A stretch of 64,000 nucleotides of DNA, from positions 62,001 through 126,000 of the forward strand of contig CAAGHI010000076.1 in the NCBI GenBank assembly GCA_900769645.1, written 5' to 3'. Made by a program: the position numbers and the translations under genes. The notes under the pieces were generated by a model. The model was given only the letters and a program-made list of their open reading frames with translations. It was not told the DNA's origin and did no database searches. Each line of letters starts with the position of its first letter. Position 1 is the stretch's first letter. Origin of the DNA: Candidatus Gastranaerophilales bacterium. GTDB taxonomy: Bacteria > Cyanobacteriota > Vampirovibrionia > Gastranaerophilales > Gastranaerophilaceae. Below are positions 49,601 through 58,028 of this stretch, one piece after another.

Positions 49601-51475
49601 CTTACTCAAGAATCTCAAGAAAAAGCTAAAAAACAACAAGAAATGTTAGCTGAATACGAAACTTTATCAGCTCAAAATGAAACTTTGGCTGCAGAAGACG
49701 CAAACAAAAAAGCATCTTCTAGCAACCAACAAAATCAACAACAAGCAGCTGGCAGCACTGGTTTTGCAATGATGACTACTGGTGGAGCTCAAGGTGGCAA
49801 TGCTGATAAAATTAACCAAAACAATGAAAGAATTACTTTCTTAAGCACTGAATTCAAAGTTTCTTCTAACGTTATCAATAGAAACAAAGTTAAAATTACA
49901 AAATTCCAATCTTCAATCAAAACAAAAACTAAAAAATTCCAAAAGAAAACAAAACTTGTTACTAAAAAAGCAAAAGCAGCTGAAAAGAAAGAAAAACAAA
50001 AACAAAAGAAATTAAAAGTTCAATTGGGTGCAGTTGGAATTGCAGAAAACGTATTTTCAATCACAACTGCAACAGGTACTGTATTGACAACAGTTGGTTC
50101 TAACCTTACAACAACAGGTACTGCATTGATTGCAATAGGTACTTCAATGTTGTCTAACCCATTCACAGCAGCAGCTGGTGCCGCAATAGTTTCAACAGGT
50201 ACTGCAATTGACACATCAGGAACATCTTGTACATCTGTTGGTACTGTTTTGAACACAATTGGCTTATACGGAACATTAGCTTGTGGCGTTACAAAAGCGG
50301 CTATCAATATCGCAAACGGCAACTTGGCAGCAGGTTTGATGGCATTAGGTCAAACAGCAATTAGCGCTGCAATGAGTATGACAGGTGCTGGAGCTGCCGG
50401 TAATTCTGCATTGACTTTTGTTTCACAAGGTTTGAGCGTTGTTTCATCTTCTGCTGATATGGTAAACAATGTTAGAGCCGTTCAAGGCAAAGAAGCAAGC
50501 GGATTTGCAAGTAAACTTTCTGCTGTTGCAGGAGTTGGTTCTGCAGTAACTGGTGTTGCTGGTTCTTTCGGAAACTTTGCACAATCTGGAACATTGAGCA
50601 AAGTCGCTAAAATCGGAACAGCAGTTGGTACAGCTCTTTCTTCAACTAGCCAAATGATGAGCACATTCGGTGGCGAAAGCAAAGCTGCAAATATCTTAGG
50701 TATGGTTGGCGGTGCTATCAATACAGTTTCTTCAGTAGCTTCTATGGTTGGTGCTAAACAAGATCAAAAAAATCCTGAAGTTCAAGAAAAACAAAATGCT
50801 AAAAACGAAAAAACAAAAGCTAAAGCAATGGCAAAAGCTGCTGCAAAAGCTGACAAATTGAATGTTCAAGCAACAGGCATGACTGTTGAACAAGCAAACC
50901 AAGCAAACATTAATTTAAAAAACAATATGAATAATATGCAAGCAAAAATGCAAACACAAATTGATGCTCAAATAGCTCAATTAAGAGCAGATTTCAATAG
51001 CAAAACACCTGCAATGCAACAAGATGTATCAAATTTGCCAAACATTTCAGGACAAGACGATACTCTTGCAAGCTTGCCTACAAACTCAACTGAATTTGAT
51101 GTTTCTAAAATGGGTAAACTTGAAGGACTTGGCATTCAAAAAACTGATATGGCTTTAAGTACAAAAATCAAAGGACTAGATACTCCAATTGCACCGCTAA
51201 ATCTTGAGAACAATGATTCTGGTAAAAAATCTTCATTGGTTGATAAGATTTCACAAGGTATTGGAGCTGCATCAACTGTTGCAGGTGCTATTTTGCAAAA
51301 CGGTCAAAACAGTGGCAATCAACAACAACAAAAGAAACAAGCTCCAGCTGCAAACTTAGACAAACGTACAAAAGATATTATGAAAAAGAACAAAAAACAA
51401 CGTGCTAACACTAAAAAAATGCTTGAAGATCAAAGAAAAATCGCAGCTTTGAAAAAACTAAGAGCAGCAGTATAA
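46622..51475 (+). CDS. 1617-residue low-complexity/coiled-coil protein with hydrophobic domains
   Basis: Unknown. Residues 1-70 form a Tyr/Asp-rich start (FQLYYYDKNNKW, AMQYYYDLDNETRADF). A Lys/Glu/Gln coiled coil follows (about 230-330 and 500-650). A first hydrophobic block lies at about 670-740 (MILAGIGTGEITIGSRFIFV, LTKGTISLAIGLTA). A Thr/Ala/Asn/Glu-rich spacer covers 790-920, and a second coiled coil 920-1030. A long glycine/threonine hydrophobic region (about 1135-1290) has repeated T-V-G-x-x-L/T-T-T-G-T-A-L-type steps, and the C-terminus is Gln/Lys-rich. No signal peptide. Coiled coil plus hydrophobic pairs recall pore-forming translocator or tape-measure proteins, but no family is recognised. 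Codon use is strongly biased (high expression). Ribosome-binding site AAAGGAAAAGGATTGCT. Confidence 0.8.
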   Translation: MSVNSVPNKYEMFQLYYYDKNNKWLSITDAMQYYYDLDNETRADFEKFYKDETGYEIISPNGYGLDRKVNSSTTDKDAKDDDHNPTAKVIRTKKVKTKKVNRTTVNGKVVKTPEKKDGKVVWTTKDVPVYESTLSTLNKANIGIKATMEAIAKRRGVILDPVWSAYSAEEIMAMYNDGVNIPQDIVDLASTELQENPTANPDDEEGIDAVDETSEKEPFLNLIPIAKEKIEKCEENNDKLEKEISDLVPEQQKQEKDAADNFKKQRETLDEYQNSVKEYTKLQKKIENGETLTEKEQKRYEDLSKVLGAQKDEADSFELDKAEITKSLNDINILAVLGEKLAEETIEVGDELKDYTSKTNYKATKKSLIPQLGAAAMWGLADYYMDMGKAVGKDAVDIGNDTKEYTTQTQGSVDGIADTLDIKDGLASKEAILNGEVQPSEDNQEEKAEKDENQDKEQKMPLVVTDKFVLDLIKEGKGINADLAKQIKIAVSQTKNAKGDIVFAGLSDKRVTQIVKAFYDAETKRQQEIEKTEQENEKKQQEIQDVMDEAQKRAEEEAKEKAQAGNLDPNANVDAILSGKNDKNDNVQVELNDEEKKKIDTLNDDIAKNNNKIEGVKQESVQHREEVKKSTSKEKTKIDKSMPIEKDAQKVNQTYQEKDLPEHDERMDFINKAGMILAGIGTGEITIGSRFIFVGHGLLSNPWTMSAGIQMIAFGSAVLTKGTISLAIGLTAMKVSDDESLIENAEKKTDIAEVNINKSISDLSTVDKKIIDVTKAMSAGGEDDSADTPSATNGPDSANNNDNAEGADGSQDSQNGENGAPNGVTAQTGTNTAPAVATTTSNTSAAKTTTQDPATDAATETPSEVVDNNTQNPAEEVKQGEKPQGTEDGETPAGEEPVDTNTTSNDSSKTEKEEDPQKAAKDEEKNASKQKSQLKKQTDKQNSEVKDANREAKDYTKESKKLSKDEKKSQKQLEKESKAIEKEIKKQEAETIKLTQESQEKAKKQQEMLAEYETLSAQNETLAAEDANKKASSSNQQNQQQAAGSTGFAMMTTGGAQGGNADKINQNNERITFLSTEFKVSSNVINRNKVKITKFQSSIKTKTKKFQKKTKLVTKKAKAAEKKEKQKQKKLKVQLGAVGIAENVFSITTATGTVLTTVGSNLTTTGTALIAIGTSMLSNPFTAAAGAAIVSTGTAIDTSGTSCTSVGTVLNTIGLYGTLACGVTKAAINIANGNLAAGLMALGQTAISAAMSMTGAGAAGNSALTFVSQGLSVVSSSADMVNNVRAVQGKEASGFASKLSAVAGVGSAVTGVAGSFGNFAQSGTLSKVAKIGTAVGTALSSTSQMMSTFGGESKAANILGMVGGAINTVSSVASMVGAKQDQKNPEVQEKQNAKNEKTKAKAMAKAAAKADKLNVQATGMTVEQANQANINLKNNMNNMQAKMQTQIDAQIAQLRADFNSKTPAMQQDVSNLPNISGQDDTLASLPTNSTEFDVSKMGKLEGLGIQKTDMALSTKIKGLDTPIAPLNLENNDSGKKSSLVDKISQGIGAASTVAGAILQNGQNSGNQQQQKKQAPAANLDKRTKDIMKKNKKQRANTKKMLEDQRKIAALKKLRAAV

Positions 51476-51482
51476 ATAAAGA

Positions 51483-51522
51483 TACTAGGTTACTAAGGCC
51501 CTAGTGCCTTAGTAACCTAGTA
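51483..51522. terminator. Perfect 16-bp hairpin between convergent genes
   Basis: TACTAGGTTACTAAGG and its exact complement around an 8-nt loop. Likely a bidirectional terminator, although T-runs are weak. It is made of the same TTACTAGG words as 39577-39610. Confidence 0.7.
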
Positions 51523-51529
51523 ACTTAAA

Positions 51530-53077
51530 TTACTTCACTTCCATATCTGTCACGTACAAGACCTGAATTTCTCCGGCGTCTAGCGGAACTTTAAAATTGC
51601 CTTTTTTCGTAATTGGTGGGTTGGTTATTTTCAACGGTACAATGTTGTTTGATGGTCCGATATGCGGGATTGAAACCGTTGTGTTTACGCTGTTGCGGAA
51701 ATTCAAATTTCCGATAACGATTACACTTTGCCCATTATAGCCTATTGCATAAGCGAAAACAGTAGGGTCAGACACTTTCAGGACAGTTAGTTTGCCGTTA
51801 TTAATAAGTTTGGAAAGCTGTCTTTTTACCTGATTTGTTAGCACGAAATTCGATAGTAATTCGTCATCTTTTCCGCCTGCTTGACGTGAAAAGTTGAATA
51901 TATCAAGTTTTCCACGATGTACAAAATAGTAGTCGTCATCTGTAAATGTTTTGAACGCTTCTTTATTCGCCCACATATAAATGTAGTTGTCACCGGTGTC
52001 AAAACCGTCTACAAAGTACGAATTCACCGGTAATGTCGCATTTAGCCACATAATCATTTCGCTAAGCTGTTTCCCGTTAATCAAAATCGGACTCATCTCA
52101 TCGTGAGTTGTAAAACTTCCGATTACGGCTTTTGGCTCAGAAAACTTTTTCAAATTCTCATTTGTTGTAACAATTTGGTTGGTTAATTCTTTACCTGTTT
52201 TGTAATTTTTTATGTTGAAATAACTTCCGTAATAACCGTCAAATCCGGCTTCTAACAACTTGTTGTAAGGGGTGAAAACAGCGTAAGGAGAAACTGCATC
52301 AGTCCAACTTTCTGATGCTTCTGCAAGCCACAAGAATTGATGATCTTTTGTTCTTGAATAATCAATAAGGTCTTTCCAGAATTTCGCAGGTTTGTTTGTT
52401 GCAACATCTGCACGAATTCCGTCTGCACCGAGTCTGATTACCATATCAACAAAACCTTTGAAAAGATTGTAAACATCAGCATTTACGGCAGTTTCTGTAC
52501 CGGCATTCAAAAGTCGAACATCTGTCCAGTCGGCTGGAACAACGGGTTGACCTTGCTTGTCTTTTACAAAAAGTTCAGGACGTTGCATATACAAGTCGTA
52601 AGCTCCGCAAGATGGCAAATCGATGATTACTCGAAGTCCTTGCTTGTGGGCTTCATCAATAAATTTTCTTGCCTGAGCTTCAAGAGAAAGTGCTGTATTT
52701 TTACTTCCTAATTGAGGGTTAAGTGTGTTAAAACTTGATGCTGCATACAAAGAACCTGCTGTGCCGAGTGCTTTGGTTTTCCCGACAGGAGTAATCGGCA
52801 TTACATGGATTGTATTGACGCCTTTTTGCGAAAGTTCTTTGAGTTTTGGCATTGCGTTCAAAAAAGTTCCGCTTTCTTCTGCATTGTCAAAGTCGATTAT
52901 GCCATTTTTGTTTGTATCTTGTGCTCCAAATGTTCTCAAATTGATTTCATATATTATTGTTGAGTTGCGTGTAAACATTCTGCGTGCATCGTTTACCCAA
53001 ACATCAGCTGAAAATGCGCATTGCGCTTGTAAAAATAGTGCTGAAATTGCAAGTGTTGTCAATAATTTTTTCTTCAT
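51530..53077 (-). CDS. Secreted alpha-amylase-family (GH13) glycoside hydrolase
   Basis: 515 aa with a signal peptide (KKKLLTTLAISALFLQAQCA, cleavage after F-S-A). TIM-barrel GH13 regions are visible: IRLGADGIRADVATNKPAKF (nucleophile Asp), QFLWLAEASESWTDAV (acid Glu), and SFTTHDEMSP (H-D transition-state stabiliser). Region I is odd: RVIIDLPSCGAYDLYMQ instead of D-x-V-x-N-H. The D at IDFDNAEESG may bind calcium. C-terminal beta-sheet domain IGNLNFRNSVNTTVSIPHI. Probably acts on an alpha-glucan or transfers glycosyl units in the periplasm or outside. Specificity unknown. Convergent with the giant gene. Confidence 0.82.
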   Translation of the reverse strand: MKKKLLTTLAISALFLQAQCAFSADVWVNDARRMFTRNSTIIYEINLRTFGAQDTNKNGIIDFDNAEESGTFLNAMPKLKELSQKGVNTIHVMPITPVGKTKALGTAGSLYAASSFNTLNPQLGSKNTALSLEAQARKFIDEAHKQGLRVIIDLPSCGAYDLYMQRPELFVKDKQGQPVVPADWTDVRLLNAGTETAVNADVYNLFKGFVDMVIRLGADGIRADVATNKPAKFWKDLIDYSRTKDHQFLWLAEASESWTDAVSPYAVFTPYNKLLEAGFDGYYGSYFNIKNYKTGKELTNQIVTTNENLKKFSEPKAVIGSFTTHDEMSPILINGKQLSEMIMWLNATLPVNSYFVDGFDTGDNYIYMWANKEAFKTFTDDDYYFVHRGKLDIFNFSRQAGGKDDELLSNFVLTNQVKRQLSKLINNGKLTVLKVSDPTVFAYAIGYNGQSVIVIGNLNFRNSVNTTVSIPHIGPSNNIVPLKITNPPITKKGNFKVPLDAGEIQVLYVTDMEVK

Positions 53078-53149
53078 AATCCCAATACTCCCTCTTTAAA
53101 TACATGCTAACAAATAATTATATTTTTTGCAAATAATTAATTTTTGGGC

Positions 53150-53155
53150 TATAAT
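53150..53155 (+). promoter_or_regulatory. -10 of the ROK-GT9 operon
   Basis: TATAAT with 9 nt to the ATG at 53165, giving a leader of 2-3 nt at most. Confidence 0.5.
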
Positions 53156-53164
53156 TCAGCGTAT

Positions 53165-54127
53165 ATGAAAAAATATTCTGTTGGAATTGATTTAGGCGGA
53201 ACTAAAATTCTTTTGGGGCTAGTTGATAGAGAGACCGGAAAAGTTGTAGATTTCGTAAAGAAAAAGACGAAGAAGGAAAAAGGTTCGGATAATATTGTAA
53301 AGAAAATGACTGACGGCATTAGTCAGTTGCTTGAGCAGACAAAAGTTGGTTTGTCTGAAATCCAGTCTATCGGTGTGGGTTCTGCAGGACAGATTGATAG
53401 AGAAAATGGGGTTATTATAGGGGCGCCTAATTTAGATTGTTATAATTTGGATTTGAAAAATATTTTGGAAACAAGGTTTAAAATTCCGACGTTTGTAGGA
53501 AATGATGTTGAAGTTGCTGCGCTTGGTGAGCAAAAATTTGGTGCAGGACGTGGGTGTGACGATTTTGTTTGCGTTTTTGTTGGCACGGGAATCGGTTCGG
53601 CAATTGTAAAAGGCGGAAAACTTATGCGTGGAGCAACCGGAACGGCTGGTGAACTCGGGCATATTATTGTGGACTTGAACGGTCGTCCTTGCGCTTGTGG
53701 TGCTCATGGGTGTTTAGAGGCTTATGCGTCAAGAACTGCAATAGAAACAAGAATTGAGGGCGCACTCAAAAAAGGGAGAAAGTCTTGTATCACCGAGTAT
53801 TTGGAAGATGGTAAAGCTATGACTTCCAGTATGATTAGAAAAGCTATTGAAAGAGAAGATGAACTTGTGCTACAATGTGTGACAGAAGCATCGGAATATT
53901 TGTCGGCAGGGTTGGCAAGTGTGATAAATCTTATCAATCCTGAGAGAATTATTCTCGGAGGCGGTCTGATTGAGGCAGTTGATTATTTTTATCAATCCAC
54001 AATCAAAAAAGCACGAGCAAAATGTTTGCCTGTACCAGCTGAAAAAATTGTATTTAAAAAGACAGAACTGGGCGACTTTTCAGGTGTTGTTGGCGCAGTA
54101 TTTTTAGACAAGAAAGGAAGAGATTAG
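53165..54127 (+). CDS. ROK-family sugar kinase (glucokinase-like)
   Basis: Phosphorylates glucose or a related sugar at C6 with ATP. 320 aa. It starts YSVGIDLGGTKILLGLVD (phosphate-1). The family signature TAGELGHIIVDLNGRPCACG with AHGCLEAYAS holds the C-x-C-G-x-x-G-C zinc-binding Cys, and ASVINLINPERIILGGGLIE is at the end. Catalytic Asp in FVGNDVEVAALGEQKFGAG. The frame opens upstream at 53144 but the ATG at 53165 fits the family start. One base separates the stop from the next gene. Confidence 0.92.
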   Translation: MKKYSVGIDLGGTKILLGLVDRETGKVVDFVKKKTKKEKGSDNIVKKMTDGISQLLEQTKVGLSEIQSIGVGSAGQIDRENGVIIGAPNLDCYNLDLKNILETRFKIPTFVGNDVEVAALGEQKFGAGRGCDDFVCVFVGTGIGSAIVKGGKLMRGATGTAGELGHIIVDLNGRPCACGAHGCLEAYASRTAIETRIEGALKKGRKSCITEYLEDGKAMTSSMIRKAIEREDELVLQCVTEASEYLSAGLASVINLINPERIILGGGLIEAVDYFYQSTIKKARAKCLPVPAEKIVFKKTELGDFSGVVGAVFLDKKGRD

Positions 54128-54128
54128 A

Positions 54129-55190
54129 ATGAAAAAAATCATGATGATTAGATTGTCCTCTCTTGGCGATGTAATTTTTAATGTGCCACTTGCGAATGTC
54201 TTGAAAAAGAACGGTTTTGAAGTTACTTGGCTCGTTTCAGAAAAGGGTATTGATATTGTAAAAGGTAATCCTGCGGTTGATAGAGCGGTTCTTATTCCGC
54301 TTCAACGTTGGAAAAAAGAAGGTTTTTCGCTAAAAAATCTATGTGAATTTTTGTCGATATTAAAAAGCTTGCGCAAAGAACATTTTGACATCGCAATTGA
54401 CACTCAAATGATGTTTAAAAGTATGATTTGGCTTAAACTTTGTGGAGCAAAAAGAAGAATTTGTTACAATTGGGGACGAGAATTTTCAAACTATGGTGGA
54501 AATGAAAGGATTTCTCCGGAACCTAATCCGAATTACTCATTACACGCTGTATTCCAGCACTTGCGTTATGCGAGATATTTAAAACTTGAAGGAACGGACG
54601 AAATTAAATTTACGCTTCCGCCTGTGAATGCCGAAACAAAAGCCAAAGTTGACGATTTAATCAAAGATATCGACAAATCTAAGCCTATGGTGATTATTGC
54701 GCCTGCGACAACCCGAAAACTTAAACATTGGAACAAAGATAATTGGAGAAAAGTTGTTGATGCAATAAAAGATAAATGTACACTTGTTTTTACAGGTGGA
54801 GCTTGCGATAACGACTTGATTTCTTATATAAGTCAAGGCCAGTTTTTGAACCTTGCCGGAAAAACAAGTATTAAAGATTTGATAGAGCTGTTTTCTCGTG
54901 CAGCTCTTGTGATGGCGCCTGATTCCGGGAGTGCACACCTTGCAAGAGCAACAAACAAACCGGCTGTAATTTCGATATTCTGTGCAACTCCACCAACTAT
55001 GTATGGACCGTTTGGAGATGATAAAAAATATTTTGCGTTGGACGGAGGCTTGAAATGTCAACCTTGTCACTGTATGAGAAAATGTCCGCTTGAAGGCGAA
55101 GGGGCTGAGCAATGTGTAAATTATCCAGAGCCTGAAAAAATTATAAATATTGTTTACAATATATTACAAAATCAAGAATATAGTGTATAA
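54129..55190 (+). CDS. Glycosyltransferase family 9 (LPS heptosyltransferase type)
   Basis: 353 aa. It starts MKKIMMIRLSSLGDVIFNVP, the classic GT9 N-terminus (R-L-S/D-x-x-G-D-V/I). Then LRKEHFDIAIDTQMMFKS, the nucleotide-sugar site MVIIAPATTRKLKHWNKDNW, VFTGGACDND and VMAPDSGSAHLARATNKP (D-S/T-G-x-x-H). Cys-rich C-terminus (LKCQPCHCMRKCPLEGEG). Transfers a heptose or related sugar to LPS core; supports a Gram-negative type envelope. Starts one base after the ROK kinase stop. Confidence 0.92.
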   Translation: MKKIMMIRLSSLGDVIFNVPLANVLKKNGFEVTWLVSEKGIDIVKGNPAVDRAVLIPLQRWKKEGFSLKNLCEFLSILKSLRKEHFDIAIDTQMMFKSMIWLKLCGAKRRICYNWGREFSNYGGNERISPEPNPNYSLHAVFQHLRYARYLKLEGTDEIKFTLPPVNAETKAKVDDLIKDIDKSKPMVIIAPATTRKLKHWNKDNWRKVVDAIKDKCTLVFTGGACDNDLISYISQGQFLNLAGKTSIKDLIELFSRAALVMAPDSGSAHLARATNKPAVISIFCATPPTMYGPFGDDKKYFALDGGLKCQPCHCMRKCPLEGEGAEQCVNYPEPEKIINIVYNILQNQEYSV

Positions 55191-55191
55191 T
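55186..55191 (+). promoter_or_regulatory. -10 of the GGDEF gene, leaderless
   Basis: TATAAT, then AAGAAT (6 nt) and the ATG at 55198. It overlaps the 3' end of the GT9 gene. Confidence 0.65.
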
Positions 55192-55197
55192 AAGAAT

Positions 55198-57090
55198 ATG
55201 AGTTTATTTGACAACATACGTGATATTTATAGAAAAGTTTCAGAGGTCGAAAGTGCCATTTACAGCAGTAAACAGGACTATTCTGAAATTTATGAGCGCA
55301 ACCTTCAACTTGAGCGTGAAATAAAAGAACGAACTCACGAGTTGAATATCGCAAACAAACGTATGCTAACTCTTCAACATATTTGGGATATGATGAACGC
55401 TTCTCGTCCACTACAGAGCGTTTTGGAAACAATTGTAAACAGTATTCAAGGGGAACTTGGCTATCTTCACTGTAACATTATCAAAAAATGTGAGAACGAA
55501 GATGGAACATATCTCAGTGTTTTGGCACAGTCAAATGATAATTCTATTAAGCGTGTTGATAAACTTGTAAAAGGTCCAATTCAGGCGAAAAAACTTGTTT
55601 ATGACGAAAAAAGTATTTATGCAAAAGCTGCTAATGAAAAGAAAATTATGCAGACAACAGATATTGGCGGCACGTTGAAAATGGTTCTTCCAGAAGTTTC
55701 TGACGAAACTGTAGAAAATCTTAATGAACGAGATAACTGTAAATCAATAATTACAGTTCCATTGTATTCCAGAAACGTACATTACGGCTGGTTTAACGTG
55801 TTTTCTTCAAGACAAGAAATGACGAATGGTGAAACAGATTTTTTGACAATTTTTGCCCAACAAATTGAGATGGCAATTACAATTGCCGATTTGTTTGAAG
55901 AGGTTAAGGCGCAAGCTGTAACGGACGCTTTGACAGGGCTTTATAATAGAAGATATTTTGAAGAGTATTTGAAAAAAGAAGTTACTCGTGCCCTCCGTCA
56001 ACAACAGGCGTTCAGTATAATTGGACTTGACTTAGATCATTTGAAACAAATTAACGACAAATACGGGCATGCCTATGGCGATTTAGCGATTAAAACAGTT
56101 GCGAATGTGTTAAAGAAAAATGCTCGTTCTATTGATACTGCGGCACGTATGGGTGGAGAAGAGTTCAATGTAATTCTTCCTGGTGTTGATTCAAACGGCG
56201 CTATGATTGCTGCGGAAAGAATTAGAAAAGCGCTTGAAGATGAGCCTTTGGATACGCTCGGACATGTTACCGCAAGTATTGGTGTGGCAACGTTTTTGGA
56301 ACATTCTGATAATATAGAAGATATTTTGGAATTGACCGATCAGGCAATGTATCAGTCAAAACGTAACGGCAGAAACCAAGTCACACTTGCAAAACCGATT
56401 AATGAAACAAGTTGGCAAGAGATTGCAGTCAATACGTTTATGGATATTTTGTCAAAACACAATATTCCGTTGAACAAAGATGTGGCAGATCACTTGAAAG
56501 AAAAACTTCAGAAAACAGATGAGGCTCCGAAAGAAGCACTTTATAACGTTGCTGATATGCTTACTCAAACCTACAATCCGCTCCATCATTCAGGTGTTAT
56601 GAAGTCGAAAGTTCTTTTGGCTGTCAGCCTTGCAAAACGTTTTGATTTGCCGAAAGATGATATTGACAAGCTCCGTATTGCAATGCTTTTGTACGATATT
56701 GGGAATTTGATGTTGCCGGTTGAGCTTTTGCAAAAAACAACCCCACTTACAGAAGAAGAGCGAAACCACATCAAAGAGCACCCATTGATTGCGGCAAGAG
56801 AGATTTTGAAACCGATAAGCTATATTCAAGATGTAATTCCGATAATTGAACACCACCACGAAAATTGGGACGGTTCAGGTTATCCGTCAAAGATTTCTCG
56901 TGAGGAAATTCCTATGACATCGCAAATCATTTTGATTGTTGATGCTTATTTTGCCTTGACAGAACCTCGTACGTATAGGGCTGAACTTACGCCAAGACAA
57001 GCAATTGAGGTTATCAAAAAAGATGCGGGCAAAAAATGGAATACTGCACTTGTTGAAGAATTTATTTCACTAATCGACCACGACGTATAA
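55198..57090 (+). CDS. GAF-GGDEF-HD (degenerate HD-GYP) signalling protein
   Basis: 630 aa. A coiled coil (about 5-60) is followed by a GAF domain (about 70-215). The GGDEF domain has FSIIGLDLDHLKQINDKYGH and ARMGGEEFNVILPG (intact G-G-E-E-F) and DQAMYQSKRNGRNQV. C-terminal HD-GYP-like domain with HHSGVMKSKVLLAV, then LLYDIGNLMLP where the HD Asp has lost its His (Y-D), and HHHENWDGSGYP-x-K. The cyclase should work, and the HD half may be inactive or binding-only. Soluble, likely cytoplasmic. It has a leaderless-type promoter and overlaps nothing. Confidence 0.9.
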   Translation: MSLFDNIRDIYRKVSEVESAIYSSKQDYSEIYERNLQLEREIKERTHELNIANKRMLTLQHIWDMMNASRPLQSVLETIVNSIQGELGYLHCNIIKKCENEDGTYLSVLAQSNDNSIKRVDKLVKGPIQAKKLVYDEKSIYAKAANEKKIMQTTDIGGTLKMVLPEVSDETVENLNERDNCKSIITVPLYSRNVHYGWFNVFSSRQEMTNGETDFLTIFAQQIEMAITIADLFEEVKAQAVTDALTGLYNRRYFEEYLKKEVTRALRQQQAFSIIGLDLDHLKQINDKYGHAYGDLAIKTVANVLKKNARSIDTAARMGGEEFNVILPGVDSNGAMIAAERIRKALEDEPLDTLGHVTASIGVATFLEHSDNIEDILELTDQAMYQSKRNGRNQVTLAKPINETSWQEIAVNTFMDILSKHNIPLNKDVADHLKEKLQKTDEAPKEALYNVADMLTQTYNPLHHSGVMKSKVLLAVSLAKRFDLPKDDIDKLRIAMLLYDIGNLMLPVELLQKTTPLTEEERNHIKEHPLIAAREILKPISYIQDVIPIIEHHHENWDGSGYPSKISREEIPMTSQIILIVDAYFALTEPRTYRAELTPRQAIEVIKKDAGKKWNTALVEEFISLIDHDV

Positions 57091-57098
57091 GATTTATA

Positions 57099-58028
57099 AT
57101 GAACGAAAGAGAACTTATAAAAATCATAAAATCCACACTGAATTCCGACTATATAGGCGATGATTGCGCTTATTTGAAAGATTTGGGAATTGTTGTGAGT
57201 CAGGACAGTTTGGTTGAAGATGTGCATTTCAAGCGAAATTTAATCACTCCTTTTCAACTTGGCTATAAGTCTGTAATGGTTAATATCAGTGATGTCTGCG
57301 CATCTGGTGCTGAGCCTTTGTATTTGACTGTTGCACTTTCTTTGCCAAAAGATGTTGACGAAAGTTTTGTTGAAGAGTTTTATAAGGGGGTAAATGCAGC
57401 GCTGAACGGTGCAAAAATCGTTGGTGGTGACTTGACAGGAAGTGATAAAATTTATGTTTCTGTGACCGCAATCGGAAGCGATAAAGGTAGAAAAATAGCT
57501 TCTCGTGCGAATGCCAAAGTCGGCTATAAAGTGATTGTTTCTGGTGAACACGGTAATAGCGCTATGGGATTGAAATTGTTGCTGGACGGTACCTCTTACC
57601 CACCTTACAGGCACCATCTTCCCGATGGAGACGAGGGGGAAAAGTTTATCTCTGCTCACTTGACTCCAACGGCGCAACGAGAGTTTTCTCGTCAAATCGC
57701 AAGTCAGATAAAAGTTAATTACGCAATGATGGACACCTCGGACGGGTTGGCGGACGCACTTATTCAGATTGCAAAAGCAAGCGGAGTAACACTTTCTATT
57801 GATTCAGACAAAATTCCCCATGATGCATGTGTCGGAATGGATTTGGTCTTGTATGGTGGAGAAGATTACCAACTTGTCGCAGTTGTGCCGGAGGATTTTT
57901 TGCAAAAAATGACCGGTTATACAATAATAGGTGATGTAAAATCGTCTGGCGCAGGTTTGGTGATTGACGGAGAGAGTTACATAGACATTGATAGCAAATT
58001 GTTTAATCATTTTAAGGAGCAGGCATGA
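57099..58028 (+). CDS. thiL: Thiamine-monophosphate kinase
   Basis: Phosphorylates thiamine monophosphate to the diphosphate cofactor with ATP. 309 aa, normal length. NSDYIGDDCAYLKDLGIVV has the N-terminal G-D-D-x-A, then DSLVEDVHFKRNLITPFQLG (D-x-x-x-E-x-x-H-F) and ADGLADALIQIAKASG-type (TSDGLADALI), and GGEDYQLVAVVPED. A TATAAG 7 nt before the ATG could start a near-leaderless transcript. Stop and ispD start overlap (ATGA). Confidence 0.93.
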   Translation: MNERELIKIIKSTLNSDYIGDDCAYLKDLGIVVSQDSLVEDVHFKRNLITPFQLGYKSVMVNISDVCASGAEPLYLTVALSLPKDVDESFVEEFYKGVNAALNGAKIVGGDLTGSDKIYVSVTAIGSDKGRKIASRANAKVGYKVIVSGEHGNSAMGLKLLLDGTSYPPYRHHLPDGDEGEKFISAHLTPTAQREFSRQIASQIKVNYAMMDTSDGLADALIQIAKASGVTLSIDSDKIPHDACVGMDLVLYGGEDYQLVAVVPEDFLQKMTGYTIIGDVKSSGAGLVIDGESYIDIDSKLFNHFKEQA

